A stretch of DNA of 64,000 nt from an uncultured Lachnospiraceae bacterium (GTDB taxonomy: Bacteria; Bacillota; Clostridia; Lachnospirales; Lachnospiraceae), in the NCBI GenBank assembly GCA_910577105.1, contig CAJTMB010000008.1:50734-114733 (forward strand), in the 5' to 3' direction. The number at the start of each line of letters is the position of its first letter. The stretch's first letter is position 1. This document shows positions 25,085-33,620 of the stretch, one piece after another. A model generated the notes under the pieces. That model searched no databases. It was not told the origin of the DNA and worked only from the letters and a program-made list of their open reading frames with translations. A program made the position numbers and the translations under genes.

Positions 25085-26887
25085 ATGAATATTTTAACGG
25101 TGGATGGCATTACAAAAGCATACGGGGAAAGGAAGCTGTTTGACAAGGCTTCCTTTTTTCTGCAGGAGGGGGAAAAAGCCGGAATTATCGGTGTGAACGG
25201 AACGGGCAAGTCCACGCTTCTTAAATTGATTGCGGGGCTGGAGGAGCCTGATGAGGGCAGTATTGTCCGCGCTTCCCGTACTGTGATAAGTTTCCTGCCG
25301 CAGCACCCGGTATTTGCAGACGATGATACCGTTTTGGAGGCAGTGCTTGAAAAAAGCGGCATAGAAGAAAACGGGGAGGGGGAAAGCGAGGCGAAAGCCA
25401 TGATGACAAGGCTTGGCATTACTGATTTCTCCGAAAAATGCAGACATCTTTCCGGCGGCCAGAAAAAGAGGCTGGCGCTGATAAAGGTGCTGCTTTCCCC
25501 GTCGGATATCCTGGTGCTGGATGAGCCCACCAACCATTTGGACGGACAGATGGCGGACTGGCTGGAGGATACGCTGAAAAAGCGCAGGGGTTCGGTGATT
25601 ATGGTTACCCACGACCGCTATTTTCTGGACAGCGTCACTGACAGGATTGTAGAGATTGATAAGGGGCATATCTATTCCTACAAGACGAATTATTCCGGCT
25701 TTCTGGAACTGAAAATGCAGCGGGAAGAGATGGAGCAGGCCTCGGAGCGGAAACGTCAGTCCATCTTAAGGACAGAACTGGAATGGGTAAGGCGTGGGGC
25801 AAGGGCGCGTTCCACCAAGCAAAAGGCAAGGCTTGAGAGATATGAAGAATTAAAAAACAGGAAAGCGCCTGTGGAGGAGCAGCAGGTAGAACTTTCTTCC
25901 GTTGCTTCCAGAATGGGCAGGACTACCATTGCCCTTTCCCATATAGGGAAGGCCTATGGTGATAAAACGCTAATCCGGAACTTTTCCTATACTTTCCTGA
26001 AAAGTGACAGGGTGGGGTTCGTGGGAAAAAACGGCTGCGGCAAGACCACCCTGATGAAAATCATAAGCGGACAGTGCGCGCCGGATTTTGGCACGGTAGA
26101 AACCGGCAGCACCATCAAAATCGGTTACTATGTGCAGGAATGCGAACTGCCGGGAGAAAAACGTGTGATTGACTATATCCGGGAAGCAGCGGAAATCATA
26201 GAAACGCCGGAAGGAAAAATCACGGCAGCGCGGCTGCTGGAAAAATTTCTTTTTTCAGGGGAAGACCAGTATGGGCTGATAAACAGGCTTTCAGGCGGGG
26301 AAAAGCGAAGGCTGCTTTTGTGCCGTGTGCTGATGGAGGCGCCCAATGTGCTGATTTTGGACGAGCCGACAAACGACCTTGACATAGCAACGCTTTCCAT
26401 ACTGGAAAGCTATCTGGATACTTTTCCGGGAATCGTGCTTGCGGTATCCCATGACCGTTATTTTCTGGACAGAACCATGCGCCGCATCTTTGCTTTTGAG
26501 GAAGAAGGAAGAATCCGGCAATATGAAGGAGGCTACTCCGATTATCTGCTCAGAAAATCAGTGGAGGGAGAACAGAAGGACGCCGGCGCTGTGGGGTGCC
26601 CCGGGGAAACAGGGGAACAGAAGGCTTCCAAAAACGATAAGCGGCAAATGCCCCGGAAACTGCGGTTTTCTTATAAGGAAATGAAAGAATACGAAACCAT
26701 AGAGGCAGACATTGCCTTTCTGGAAGCACAGATAGGGGAGTTGGAAACGGAAATTCCAAAATATGCCAGCGATTTTGTAAAATTACAGGAACTGGGAAAC
26801 CAAAAAGAAAAGCTGGAGGCGGAACTGGAAGAAAAAATGGACAGGTGGATGTATCTGGAGGAACTGGCTGCAAAGATTGAAAAATAA
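25085..26887 (+). CDS. ABC-F family ATPase (ribosome-associated)
   Basis: The 600-residue soluble protein has two ABC ATPase domains and no membrane segment. Domain 1: Walker A GVNGTGKST, signature LSGGQKKR, Walker B with LVLDEPTNHLD. Domain 2 (from about 280): GKNGCGKTT, LSGGEKRR, LILDEPTNDLD. The inter-domain linker (about 210-275) is charged and helical (RRGARARSTKQKARLERYEE), matching the P-site tRNA interaction motif. A C-terminal coiled coil (about 545-600) gives it the Uup-like layout. ABC-F proteins act on stalled ribosomes; some give resistance to drugs at the peptidyl-transferase centre. Starts directly after the MATE stop codon; no other start fits. Confidence 0.92.
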   Translation: MNILTVDGITKAYGERKLFDKASFFLQEGEKAGIIGVNGTGKSTLLKLIAGLEEPDEGSIVRASRTVISFLPQHPVFADDDTVLEAVLEKSGIEENGEGESEAKAMMTRLGITDFSEKCRHLSGGQKKRLALIKVLLSPSDILVLDEPTNHLDGQMADWLEDTLKKRRGSVIMVTHDRYFLDSVTDRIVEIDKGHIYSYKTNYSGFLELKMQREEMEQASERKRQSILRTELEWVRRGARARSTKQKARLERYEELKNRKAPVEEQQVELSSVASRMGRTTIALSHIGKAYGDKTLIRNFSYTFLKSDRVGFVGKNGCGKTTLMKIISGQCAPDFGTVETGSTIKIGYYVQECELPGEKRVIDYIREAAEIIETPEGKITAARLLEKFLFSGEDQYGLINRLSGGEKRRLLLCRVLMEAPNVLILDEPTNDLDIATLSILESYLDTFPGIVLAVSHDRYFLDRTMRRIFAFEEEGRIRQYEGGYSDYLLRKSVEGEQKDAGAVGCPGETGEQKASKNDKRQMPRKLRFSYKEMKEYETIEADIAFLEAQIGELETEIPKYASDFVKLQELGNQKEKLEAELEEKMDRWMYLEELAAKIEK

Positions 26888-26953
26888 AGTGTGAAGGGAA
26901 AATCCGGCAACTGCGCAAAAGCACTTTGCAAAGATTTTCTCTTCACACTTTTC
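26886..26953. terminator. Bidirectional terminator after ABC-F
   Basis: AAAGTGTGAAG and GGAAAATC pair with GATTTTC and CTTCACACTTTT around a 28-base loop that can itself fold (GCAAAAGCACTTTGC). It ends 14 bases before the stop of the opposite small gene. Confidence 0.82.
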
Positions 26954-26967
26954 AATGACGCGGCTTT

Positions 26968-27081
26968 TTAATCCTCAATATCCTCGTTTGCCGCAATGGC
27001 GGAAACGACAGTGGATACAACCGAAACGACAACGGCAAAAATGATAATCAGAAGACCGCCGCCCAATAATAAAAGTTCCAT
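26968..27081 (-). CDS. 37-residue single-pass membrane protein
   Basis: A strong ribosome site (GGGAGG, 6 bases) precedes ATG 27081. The product starts with MELLLLGGG, continues as one hydrophobic helix of about 24 residues and ends in an acidic tail, ANEDIED. The frame stays open 36 codons upstream but those lack a ribosome site. No known family is recognised. It sits between a shared terminator and the deacetylase gene, which is divergent with about 120 bases between the starts. Small hydrophobic proteins like this may modulate membrane complexes or be toxins of type I systems; nothing here decides. Confidence 0.6.
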   Translation of the reverse strand: MELLLLGGGLLIIIFAVVVSVVSTVVSAIAANEDIED

Positions 27082-27203
27082 ATGCTGCCTCCCTGAAAAT
27101 TTATCCTGTCTACCATTATAGACTGTTTTAGCGGAAACTACAACAGGTATTTTTCTAATGTTAAAATCATAAATATAGTAAAAAGCCAAAAAGGATTCTG
27201 ACT

Positions 27204-28064
27204 ATGAAACGTAAAATAGATAAGGCTTTGGACCATTTGATTGCATTGCATAAAATAGAGGAAAAGAAAATTCCAAGACCGGGACTGGGAAAAGCAGTCG
27301 GGATTGGGATTTTTTTATTGGGCGTATTGCTGCTTGCCGCAGGCATCATACGGTACAATCCCATTACCGTTATTACCAGCTCTACCGTGGGAAACCGGGA
27401 ACTGCCCATTTACTGTGTGGAAACGCCGGAGCCCAAGATTGCCATCACTTTTGATGCGGCATGGGGCAATGAAGACACGGGGAGGATTCTTGACATATTG
27501 CAAAAAGAAGAAGTAAAGGCAACCTTTTTTATGACGGGAGGCTGGGTAGAGGCCTACCCGGAGGATGTAAAGGCTATTCTGGCGGCAGGGCATGATTTGG
27601 GCAATCACAGCGAAAGCCATAAAAACATGAGCCAGCTTTTGGATTCAGAAAAGCGGGAAGAACTGATGACGGTACATAACAGGGTGGAAGAACTGACGGG
27701 ATATCAGATGTTTCTGTTCAGGGCGCCATACGGGGATTATGACAATGCTGTGGTGAACACGGCAAAAGAATGCGGCTATTATACCATCCAGTGGGATGTG
27801 GACAGCCTTGACTGGAAGGATTATGGCGTGGATGCCATTATAGAAAGGGTTACGCAGGATGAGCACCTTGGGAACGGCAGCATCATACTGTGCCATAACG
27901 GTGCAAAATTTACGGCGGATGCCCTGGAAACCCTGATAACAAAGCTGAAGGAAAAAGGCTACACCTTTGTGCCGGTATCCGAACTTATTTACCGGGACAA
28001 TTACCATATGAACCCGGAAGGCAGGCAGATAACGGATTTAAAGACGCCTGTTGATGGGGAATAA
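27204..28064 (+). CDS. Polysaccharide deacetylase, PdaB-like
   Basis: The 286-residue protein has a cytoplasmic basic N-terminus, a membrane helix (about 32-53) and an extracellular NodB domain. The motifs are in order: TFDAAWGNED (general base Asp plus metal Asp), HDLGNHSESH (metal His pair), RAPYGDYD and ILCHNGAKF (catalytic His). NodB enzymes remove acetyl groups from GlcNAc or MurNAc in cell-wall glycans; PdaB of spore formers is the nearest layout. The start at 27204 has AAAAGG upstream. A palindromic element follows it directly. Confidence 0.9.
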   Translation: MKRKIDKALDHLIALHKIEEKKIPRPGLGKAVGIGIFLLGVLLLAAGIIRYNPITVITSSTVGNRELPIYCVETPEPKIAITFDAAWGNEDTGRILDILQKEEVKATFFMTGGWVEAYPEDVKAILAAGHDLGNHSESHKNMSQLLDSEKREELMTVHNRVEELTGYQMFLFRAPYGDYDNAVVNTAKECGYYTIQWDVDSLDWKDYGVDAIIERVTQDEHLGNGSIILCHNGAKFTADALETLITKLKEKGYTFVPVSELIYRDNYHMNPEGRQITDLKTPVDGE

Positions 28065-28072
28065 GGAGACAT

Positions 28073-28252
28073 ATCTGCCTTCTGCATGGCGGCGCCCGGC
28101 GCGGCATTTGTTCCAAACGGGGACGTTTTCACTCCGGTAAAAAGCGCAGCGGTACATAAGAGGTTAAAATACAACCTCTAAGGACCGGCGTTTTTACAGG
28201 CCCCTTTTTGGAATCAAATGCTGCGCCGGGCGCCGCCATGCTAAAGGCAGAT
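28073..28252. repeat. Palindromic intergenic element, copy B (180 bp, inverted orientation)
   Basis: Arms of 38 bases (28073-28110 and 28215-28252) pair with three mismatches. Read on the minus strand the core is the same as in copy A: a TTCCA turn, GTAAAAACGC, a GGTCC..GAGGTT hairpin closed by AACCTC..GTACC, GCGCTTTTTAC and TTGGAA. Arm sequence (GCGCCCGGCGC) differs from copy A but stays self-complementary. Confidence 0.85.
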
Positions 28253-28265
28253 ACGCCGGATGTGT

Positions 28266-28295
28266 TTGACGCTTTCCATGGCGGTGTGCTATATT
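28266..28295 (+). promoter_or_regulatory. Promoter of the TPR glycosyltransferase gene
   Basis: TTGACG (28266-28271), 18-base spacer, TATATT (28290-28295). It starts 14 bases after palindromic element B. Confidence 0.65.
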
Positions 28296-28325
28296 GTTTA
28301 TAAAAGAACGGGAGGGGAGAGAGTC

Positions 28326-29333
28326 ATGATTACCATAAGCCTTTGCATGATAGTGAAAAACGAAGAAGCGGTGTTGAAACGTTGTCTGGACTCGGTGGCG
28401 GACTTGGTGGAGGAGTTGATTATCGTGGATACCGGTTCGACGGATGCCACGATGGAAATCGCGGCTTCTTATCCCCATGCCCAAATTTACGAATTTGCAT
28501 GGATTGATGATTTTTCTGCGGCAAGGAATTATGCTTTTTCCAAAGCAACGAAGGAATATATTTATTCGGCGGATGCGGATGAAGTGCTGGACGGGGAGAA
28601 CAGGGAGCGTTTCCGGATGTTGAAGCAGGCGCTGCTTCCGGAAGTGGAGATTGTCCAGATGAAGTACGGCAACCAGCTTCAGTTTGGGACGGTCTATAAT
28701 TATGATGAGGAATACAGGCCAAAGTTGTTTAAAAGACTGCGTGAGTTTGTGTGGCAGGAAGCCATTCACGAAACGGTCAATGTCATGCCCGTTATTTTTG
28801 ACAGTGATATCGTCATAACCCACATGCCCCAAGAGTCCCATGCAGGCAGGGATTTTCAGGCGTTTGAGCGGCTTACGGGCAGGGGCGTGCGCCTTTCCAA
28901 GCGTCTTCACAACATGTATGCCAAAGAACTTTTTATTGCCGGAAAGGATGCGGATTTTATCCGGGCGGCAGCGTTTTTTGAGGAGTCGGCAAAGGATAAC
29001 GGCAGGGATGCATCGGAGATAAAGGAAGCCTGCCTTGTGGCGGCATCCGCGGCAAGGAGAAACGGCGACACCATCAGGTTTTTTCGCTATGCGGTAAAAG
29101 TGATTGCGGATGAGGGATGCTCGGAAATCTGTTACGAGATGGGTGAGTTCTACTTTGACATGCAGGACTATGAGGAGGCTGCAATCTGGTATTACAATGC
29201 CCGTTATGAAACAGAAGCGCTGCTTGCCGCAAAGACCGGGGGGAAGGATGCACTCCGGAAGCTGGCGCTGTGCTATGAAAGGATGGGGCTTTTGGAAGAG
29301 GCGGCATTTTACAGGAAGGAAGAGTTGAATTAG
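28326..29333 (+). CDS. Family 2 glycosyltransferase with TPR-like C-terminal region
   Basis: The 335-residue protein begins with ISLCMIVKNEEAVLKRCLDS, IIVDTGSTDAT, and FAWIDDFSAARNYAF, then SADADEVLD as the DXD site: the signature of SunS/WcaA-like GT2 proteins that often glycosylate proteins or peptides. From about residue 205 the sequence turns into helical repeats (AAAFFEESAKDNG, YEMGEFYFDMQDYEEAAIWYYNA, LALCYERMGLLEEAAFY) typical of TPRs. It may modify a surface protein such as the product of the next gene; that link is inference from position only. The ATG at 28326 has GGAGGGG about 8 bases upstream; the longer frame lacks a ribosome site. Confidence 0.88.
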   Translation: MITISLCMIVKNEEAVLKRCLDSVADLVEELIIVDTGSTDATMEIAASYPHAQIYEFAWIDDFSAARNYAFSKATKEYIYSADADEVLDGENRERFRMLKQALLPEVEIVQMKYGNQLQFGTVYNYDEEYRPKLFKRLREFVWQEAIHETVNVMPVIFDSDIVITHMPQESHAGRDFQAFERLTGRGVRLSKRLHNMYAKELFIAGKDADFIRAAAFFEESAKDNGRDASEIKEACLVAASAARRNGDTIRFFRYAVKVIADEGCSEICYEMGEFYFDMQDYEEAAIWYYNARYETEALLAAKTGGKDALRKLALCYERMGLLEEAAFYRKEELN

Positions 29334-29503
29334 TAAATCTGTAGGAAGATTTACCATGAAACCTTGTGTAAAATAGCCAATAGGCAAAAAAGCAAAAGCG
29401 TGATAAGATAGCAATACACTACCTGTTGAATTGAATGAAACGAGAAAGCAATCAGGGCGTTATGTGCCTTCGCAACTCATCATTTAATTCAGGAGGTTTT
29501 TTT

Positions 29504-31279
29504 ATGCAAAAATGGAGTAGTTTATTATGGTATTGGATGCTTGCTGCGATTATGGGAGCCGCCTGCTTCTGCTTTGCCGTCATGAAAGTACATGCGGGGG
29601 AAGTGACGGGGACGGAAGCCTTTTTCACCCATGTGCATACAGCGGCTTGCTATCAGACGTCAACGGGAAGCTGCATGGGACAGCATACCAGACAGCAGGG
29701 AAGCGAGTACAGGAATTATCACTGTGCAGGCTGCGGCGCACAGACTTCCCATTATGTGACGGCAGACACCTGCCGCTGTCCGGTGAAAGGAAGCACCTGG
29801 CAGGAAAACGGCAGGGCGGTATGTACAGTCTGCGGGACTGTGCATTCCGCGTGGAACGCCCAACAGTCTGCTTCAGAACATACCATCACAGAACAACGGT
29901 TGTGCTGCGGCATTTCCGAAGGAGAAAAGACTTTGGGCATTTGGATTACAGCAGACAATAACTGGACAAACAGTGGTGTCAGTCTATATGTCAGAAGTAA
30001 TGCCATCAGGCAGGATGCTGCAAACGGAAACGTGACCTATGATTGGGGAGGGGGAAGCCTGTATGTGACGGAAAACGGAACTTACTCGGTTAATGCGGCA
30101 AACGGAGCCGGAAAGTCGGTTACTGCCTCCATAGATATCTGCTGCATTGACAAGTCAGCGCCTTCCATAACGGATGTTTCGGGAGATACGGGAGGTATGA
30201 CCAAAAACAGGATTACCGTTACCGTACAGGCAAAAGACGAAGAAAGCGGGCTGGCAGAGAGCGCCTATTCTTTTGACGGAGGAGGAACATGGGGCAGCAG
30301 CCCTGTCTGCAATGTGGAGGAAGGAGCAGCCGTACAGCTTGTGGTGCGGGACAGGGCAGGCAATACGACAGGCAGAACCTTGACGCGGGGGGATTTTCCT
30401 TACCCGCCGGAGCCTGCACCAACGCCTGCACCGGCGCCTTCGGGCACTTCCTCAGGCGCAGACACAAATGCACCCGCAGTTTCACAGGAAAACGGGAAGG
30501 ATACCGGGGATAAAAATGCGTCAGGAGGTACGGAAGTAAAAACGCAGGAGGAGGTACAGAAAACAGAGACAGAGAAAAAAGCAAAAACAGAAAAAACAGC
30601 AAAAACAGAGAAGGTACCGCAAACAGGAAAAAAAGCGGACATGGAAACGAAAGCAGAAACAGAATTCCATCAGAGACGGCAAACGGAAAGGAATGCCATG
30701 ACAGGTATGGAAAGCAGTAAAAATGAGTCCGGAAAACTGCAGACAGGCCGGGACGGCAAAGAAACAGAAAACCAAAGCGTGGAAGAACAGCAGGCCAGAC
30801 AGGTAATTGTAAAAAGGCAGGAAAAGACTGCCGGGGATGGGAATACGGTTAAGGAAAAAGCAGATTTGGGACAAGAACCGGTAAGCACGGACTTATATGC
30901 CGGTGAAGCAGTTCCCCAAAAGAGCGGGGCTATAGCAGATTTTCTTTCGCAGAATACGGGTATGCTTGCCGGGATACTGCTGTTTCTGGGAACCGGTACG
31001 CTTCTGGTATATCTGCTTTGGCTTCACAGCGCAGTCCTGTACTGTTATGACGGCGGCGATGCATACCAGAAGCTGGGACTTTTGCGCCTGAAAAAAGAGA
31101 AGGGTGCTTTTTCACTTTATCTGCCGGACTATCTGGCAGAAGCGGCAAAAAGTCCCCGATACCGGCTGCTTGTCAAAAACCGTCTGGTAAAAAGAAGAAA
31201 CGGAATGGATTTGATTGTCTACAATGAAGAGCATAAACTTCGGCAGCCGTTGGAAGAATGTGTAGACTTTGTACTTTAG
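29504..31279 (+). CDS. Cys-rich cell-surface protein with C-terminal membrane anchor
   Basis: The 591-residue protein has a signal peptide (MQKWSSLLWYWML then a hydrophobic core ending HAGE). Residues about 40-140 are rich in His and paired Cys (HVHTAACYQTS, CAGCGAQ, CRCPVKG, CTVCG), like the zinc-ribbon-like segments of firmicute adhesins. An Ig-like module follows (DKSAPSITDVSGDTGG ... VVRDRAGN). A long Lys/Glu/Thr low-complexity spacer with repeated A-K-T-E-K comes next, then a membrane helix (about 498-520) and a 70-residue cytoplasmic tail. It has AGGAGG 7 bases before ATG 29504. It may be glycosylated in the Thr-rich spacer. Function unknown. Confidence 0.85.
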   Translation: MQKWSSLLWYWMLAAIMGAACFCFAVMKVHAGEVTGTEAFFTHVHTAACYQTSTGSCMGQHTRQQGSEYRNYHCAGCGAQTSHYVTADTCRCPVKGSTWQENGRAVCTVCGTVHSAWNAQQSASEHTITEQRLCCGISEGEKTLGIWITADNNWTNSGVSLYVRSNAIRQDAANGNVTYDWGGGSLYVTENGTYSVNAANGAGKSVTASIDICCIDKSAPSITDVSGDTGGMTKNRITVTVQAKDEESGLAESAYSFDGGGTWGSSPVCNVEEGAAVQLVVRDRAGNTTGRTLTRGDFPYPPEPAPTPAPAPSGTSSGADTNAPAVSQENGKDTGDKNASGGTEVKTQEEVQKTETEKKAKTEKTAKTEKVPQTGKKADMETKAETEFHQRRQTERNAMTGMESSKNESGKLQTGRDGKETENQSVEEQQARQVIVKRQEKTAGDGNTVKEKADLGQEPVSTDLYAGEAVPQKSGAIADFLSQNTGMLAGILLFLGTGTLLVYLLWLHSAVLYCYDGGDAYQKLGLLRLKKEKGAFSLYLPDYLAEAAKSPRYRLLVKNRLVKRRNGMDLIVYNEEHKLRQPLEECVDFVL

Positions 31280-31333
31280 ACATGGTAAAATGTCACATTA
31301 GAAATATTACTTTTTAAAGCACAGGAGAAAGCT

Positions 31334-32392
31334 ATGAGTTGGGAAGCCAATGTTAAGAGGGCAGTGCCCTATGTACCCGGTGAGCAGCCGAAAGGAAGCG
31401 GAGTCATCAAACTGAACACCAATGAAAATCCATATCCCCCGGCGCCGGGTGTGGACAGGCTGTTTAAAGAATTTTCTTATCAATCTCTCAGGCTGTACCC
31501 GGATACAGGTTCGGCAAGGATTACCGAAGCGCTTGCGGCGTATTACCATCTGGATGCTTCCCAGGTGTTTGTGGGGGTCGGCTCGGATGATGTACTGTCC
31601 ATGGCTTTTCTGACGTTTTTCCATTCAGGCAGGCCCATTCTTTTTCCCGATATTACTTATTCCTTTTATGATGTGTGGGCAGACTTGTATGGAATTCCTT
31701 ACAAGGTTTGTCCGCTGGATGAGGATTTTAGGATAGTGCCCGGGCAGTATATGCAAAAAAACGGCGGTATCATTTTCCCAAATCCCAATGCGCCCACCGG
31801 CGTTTATGAAACCCTGGAACTGATAGAGGATATCTTAAAGGCCAATCCGGATGTGGTGGTGATTGTGGATGAGGCATATATAGATTTTGGCGGCGAAAGC
31901 TGTATTGGGCTGATTTCAAAGTATGACAATCTTCTGGTGGTGCAGACTTTTTCCAAGTCCCGTTCCATGGCAGGTATGCGCATCGGCTTTGCCATGGGCA
32001 GCCAAAAGTTAATCCGGTATTTGAATGAGGTCAAGTTTTCCGTCAATTCCTATACCATGAACATGCCTTCCCAGATAATCGGTGTTGAGGCAGTCAGGGA
32101 CGATTCCTATTTCAAAGAAACCAATGCGAAAATTATGGCAACCAGGGAAAGGGTGAAGGGACAGTTAAAGGAACTGGGATTTACTTTCCCCGATTCCAAG
32201 GCAAATTTCATTTTTGCGAGACATGCTTCCATTCCGGGCAAAAAGATTTTTGAAGAGTTGAAAGCAAGAAATATATTGGTCAGGCACTGGGGCAAGGACA
32301 GGATTAACCAGTACCTGCGTATCACGGTGGGAACCGATGAGCAGATGGATGCTGTGGTAAACGCCTTGCGGGAAATTACGGCAAATGCATAA
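31334..32392 (+). CDS. hisC: Histidinol-phosphate aminotransferase
   Basis: The 352-residue class II aminotransferase has NTNENPYPPAP near the N-terminus, VGSDDVLSMAF, FPNPNAPTG, VDEAYIDFGGES and the PLP lysine in TFSKSRSMAGMRIGFA. RITVGTDEQMDAVV near the end holds the substrate arginine. It converts imidazole-acetol phosphate to histidinol phosphate; related enzymes can use aromatic keto acids. No other his genes are adjacent, so it is an isolated copy. CAGGAGAAAG precedes the start. A TGGTAAAAT extended -10 candidate lies at about 31284-31291. Confidence 0.9.
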   Translation: MSWEANVKRAVPYVPGEQPKGSGVIKLNTNENPYPPAPGVDRLFKEFSYQSLRLYPDTGSARITEALAAYYHLDASQVFVGVGSDDVLSMAFLTFFHSGRPILFPDITYSFYDVWADLYGIPYKVCPLDEDFRIVPGQYMQKNGGIIFPNPNAPTGVYETLELIEDILKANPDVVVIVDEAYIDFGGESCIGLISKYDNLLVVQTFSKSRSMAGMRIGFAMGSQKLIRYLNEVKFSVNSYTMNMPSQIIGVEAVRDDSYFKETNAKIMATRERVKGQLKELGFTFPDSKANFIFARHASIPGKKIFEELKARNILVRHWGKDRINQYLRITVGTDEQMDAVVNALREITANA

Positions 32393-32445
32393 TTCTTTAG
32401 GGTAACAGGTCAAAGAACATTAAATAAAAGAAAAGAGGAAAAAAC

Positions 32446-33309
32446 ATGCAGTTTTTAAAGGATGTCTGTAAGGGAGCGGTAATTGGCATTTCCAATATCA
32501 TACCCGGAGTAAGCGGCGGTACGATGGCGGTGTCCATGGGAATTTACGATAAATTGATACATTGTATCACACATCTCTTTAAGGAATTGAAAAAAAGCAT
32601 ACTGTTTCTCCTGCCGATTGTGATAGGGGCAGGGGTGGCCATTGTGGCCAGTTCTTTCGGATTGGAATACCTGTTTGAACATTATCCGGTGCCGACCAAT
32701 CTTTTGTTTATCGGACTGATTCTGGGCGGGCTGCCCGCCGTTACGACAAAAGTAAAAGGCAGCAAAATCAAAATAGGGCATATTGCCGCGTTCTTATTGT
32801 TTTTCGGCATGGTGGTTGCACTTTCCGCCATGGGGGAAAGAGAGGGGAATGCCGCCGATTTGAGTTTTGGATTTATCAATGTGCTGAAGCTTTTCGGAGT
32901 GGGTGTGATTGCCTCCGCAACCATGGTAATTCCGGGGGTCAGCGGTTCCATGGTACTTTTACTCATTGGTTATTATCATCCTGTGCTGGAAAGCATCAAT
33001 GCGTTCTTCCGCGCCCTGTCTTCCTTTGATATGCAGGGGATTTTAAACGGCCTGGGAATACTGGTACCTTTTGGCGTCGGTGTAATTGTAGGTATTTTTG
33101 CGATAGCAAAGCTGATAGAGATTATTTTTGAAAAATTTCCGCTCTATGCATTCTGGGCCATTATCGGACTGATTGTGGCGTCACCTTTTGCTATCGTGCT
33201 TGTAATGATAAGCCAGGGGAATTTTGCGGGCGTGACAGTCATGATGGTATTGTCAAGCATTGTTACGTTTATTGCAGGCTTCTTTATTGCTATGAAACTA
33301 AGCAACTAG
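32446..33309 (+). CDS. DUF368 (PopT-type) polyprenyl-phosphate transporter
   Basis: The 287-residue protein has about eight membrane helices. Two copies of the DUF368 signature are visible: SNIIPGVSGGTMAVSMGIY in the first half and TMVIPGVSGSMVLLLIGYY in the second. The internal symmetry and motif match the family shown to return undecaprenyl phosphate to the cytoplasmic face of the membrane, recycling the carrier used for peptidoglycan and surface polysaccharide. It follows hisC after 53 bases. The ribosome site is AAGAGGAAAA. Its stop codon is at the edge of a folded tandem repeat. Confidence 0.9.
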   Translation: MQFLKDVCKGAVIGISNIIPGVSGGTMAVSMGIYDKLIHCITHLFKELKKSILFLLPIVIGAGVAIVASSFGLEYLFEHYPVPTNLLFIGLILGGLPAVTTKVKGSKIKIGHIAAFLLFFGMVVALSAMGEREGNAADLSFGFINVLKLFGVGVIASATMVIPGVSGSMVLLLIGYYHPVLESINAFFRALSSFDMQGILNGLGILVPFGVGVIVGIFAIAKLIEIIFEKFPLYAFWAIIGLIVASPFAIVLVMISQGNFAGVTVMMVLSSIVTFIAGFFIAMKLSN

Positions 33310-33427
33310 CGTGAGAAGAACTTCTAACTGCCTTTGGCAGTTTTCGCTCACAGCAAAGGCTGCTTCGCGAAGAAGTTCTATGTCTCACGCTTGAGAAATG
33401 CCTGAAATGCGGCATTTCTCATCCGGA
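33309..33427 (+). repeat. Folded tandem repeat, copy 1
   Basis: This 119-base unit folds almost completely: GCGTGAGA with TCTCACGC outside, AGAACTTCT with AGAAGTTCT next, then CTGCC/GGCAG and CAGC/GCTG hairpins inside, and a separate GAGAAATGCC/GGCATTTCTC hairpin after it. A second diverged copy starts 21 bases downstream. Confidence 0.8.
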
Positions 33428-33447
33428 TTTGAGCCGCCATGGAGGTT

Positions 33448-33566
33448 AGTGTGAGAAGAAGTTCTAACTGCCTTTGGCAGTTTTCGCTCACAGCAGAGGC
33501 TGTTTCGCGGAGAACTTCTAAGTTCCACGTTGGAGAATGCCTAAAATGCGACATTTCTCATCCGGA
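33448..33566 (+). repeat. Folded tandem repeat, copy 2
   Basis: About 85-90 percent identical to copy 1 by eye. The second stem is AGAAGTTCT with AGAACTTCT, the reverse of copy 1, so pairing is kept by a compensatory swap. The last hairpin is partly decayed. A further small hairpin (CGGAAC TTTA GTTCCG) follows just before the methyltransferase gene. No protein-coding gene is seen in 33310-33620. Confidence 0.78.
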
Positions 33567-33620
33567 ACTTTAGTTCCGTGGGATTATGGGATTTTGCAGA
33601 GTGGAATCATGGAGGAGGGT

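Noticed and set aside
29334..29503. Riboswitch in the 170-base leader of the Cys-rich surface protein
   Set aside because: No c-di-GMP, SAM or cobalamin consensus is visible; only a GTAAATC/GATTTAC hairpin and a weak TAGGCA/TAAGAT promoter candidate.
30500..30640. Tandem Lys/Glu/Thr repeats in the surface protein as a DNA satellite
   Set aside because: The repeats are imperfect and follow codon structure; they are a low-complexity protein spacer.
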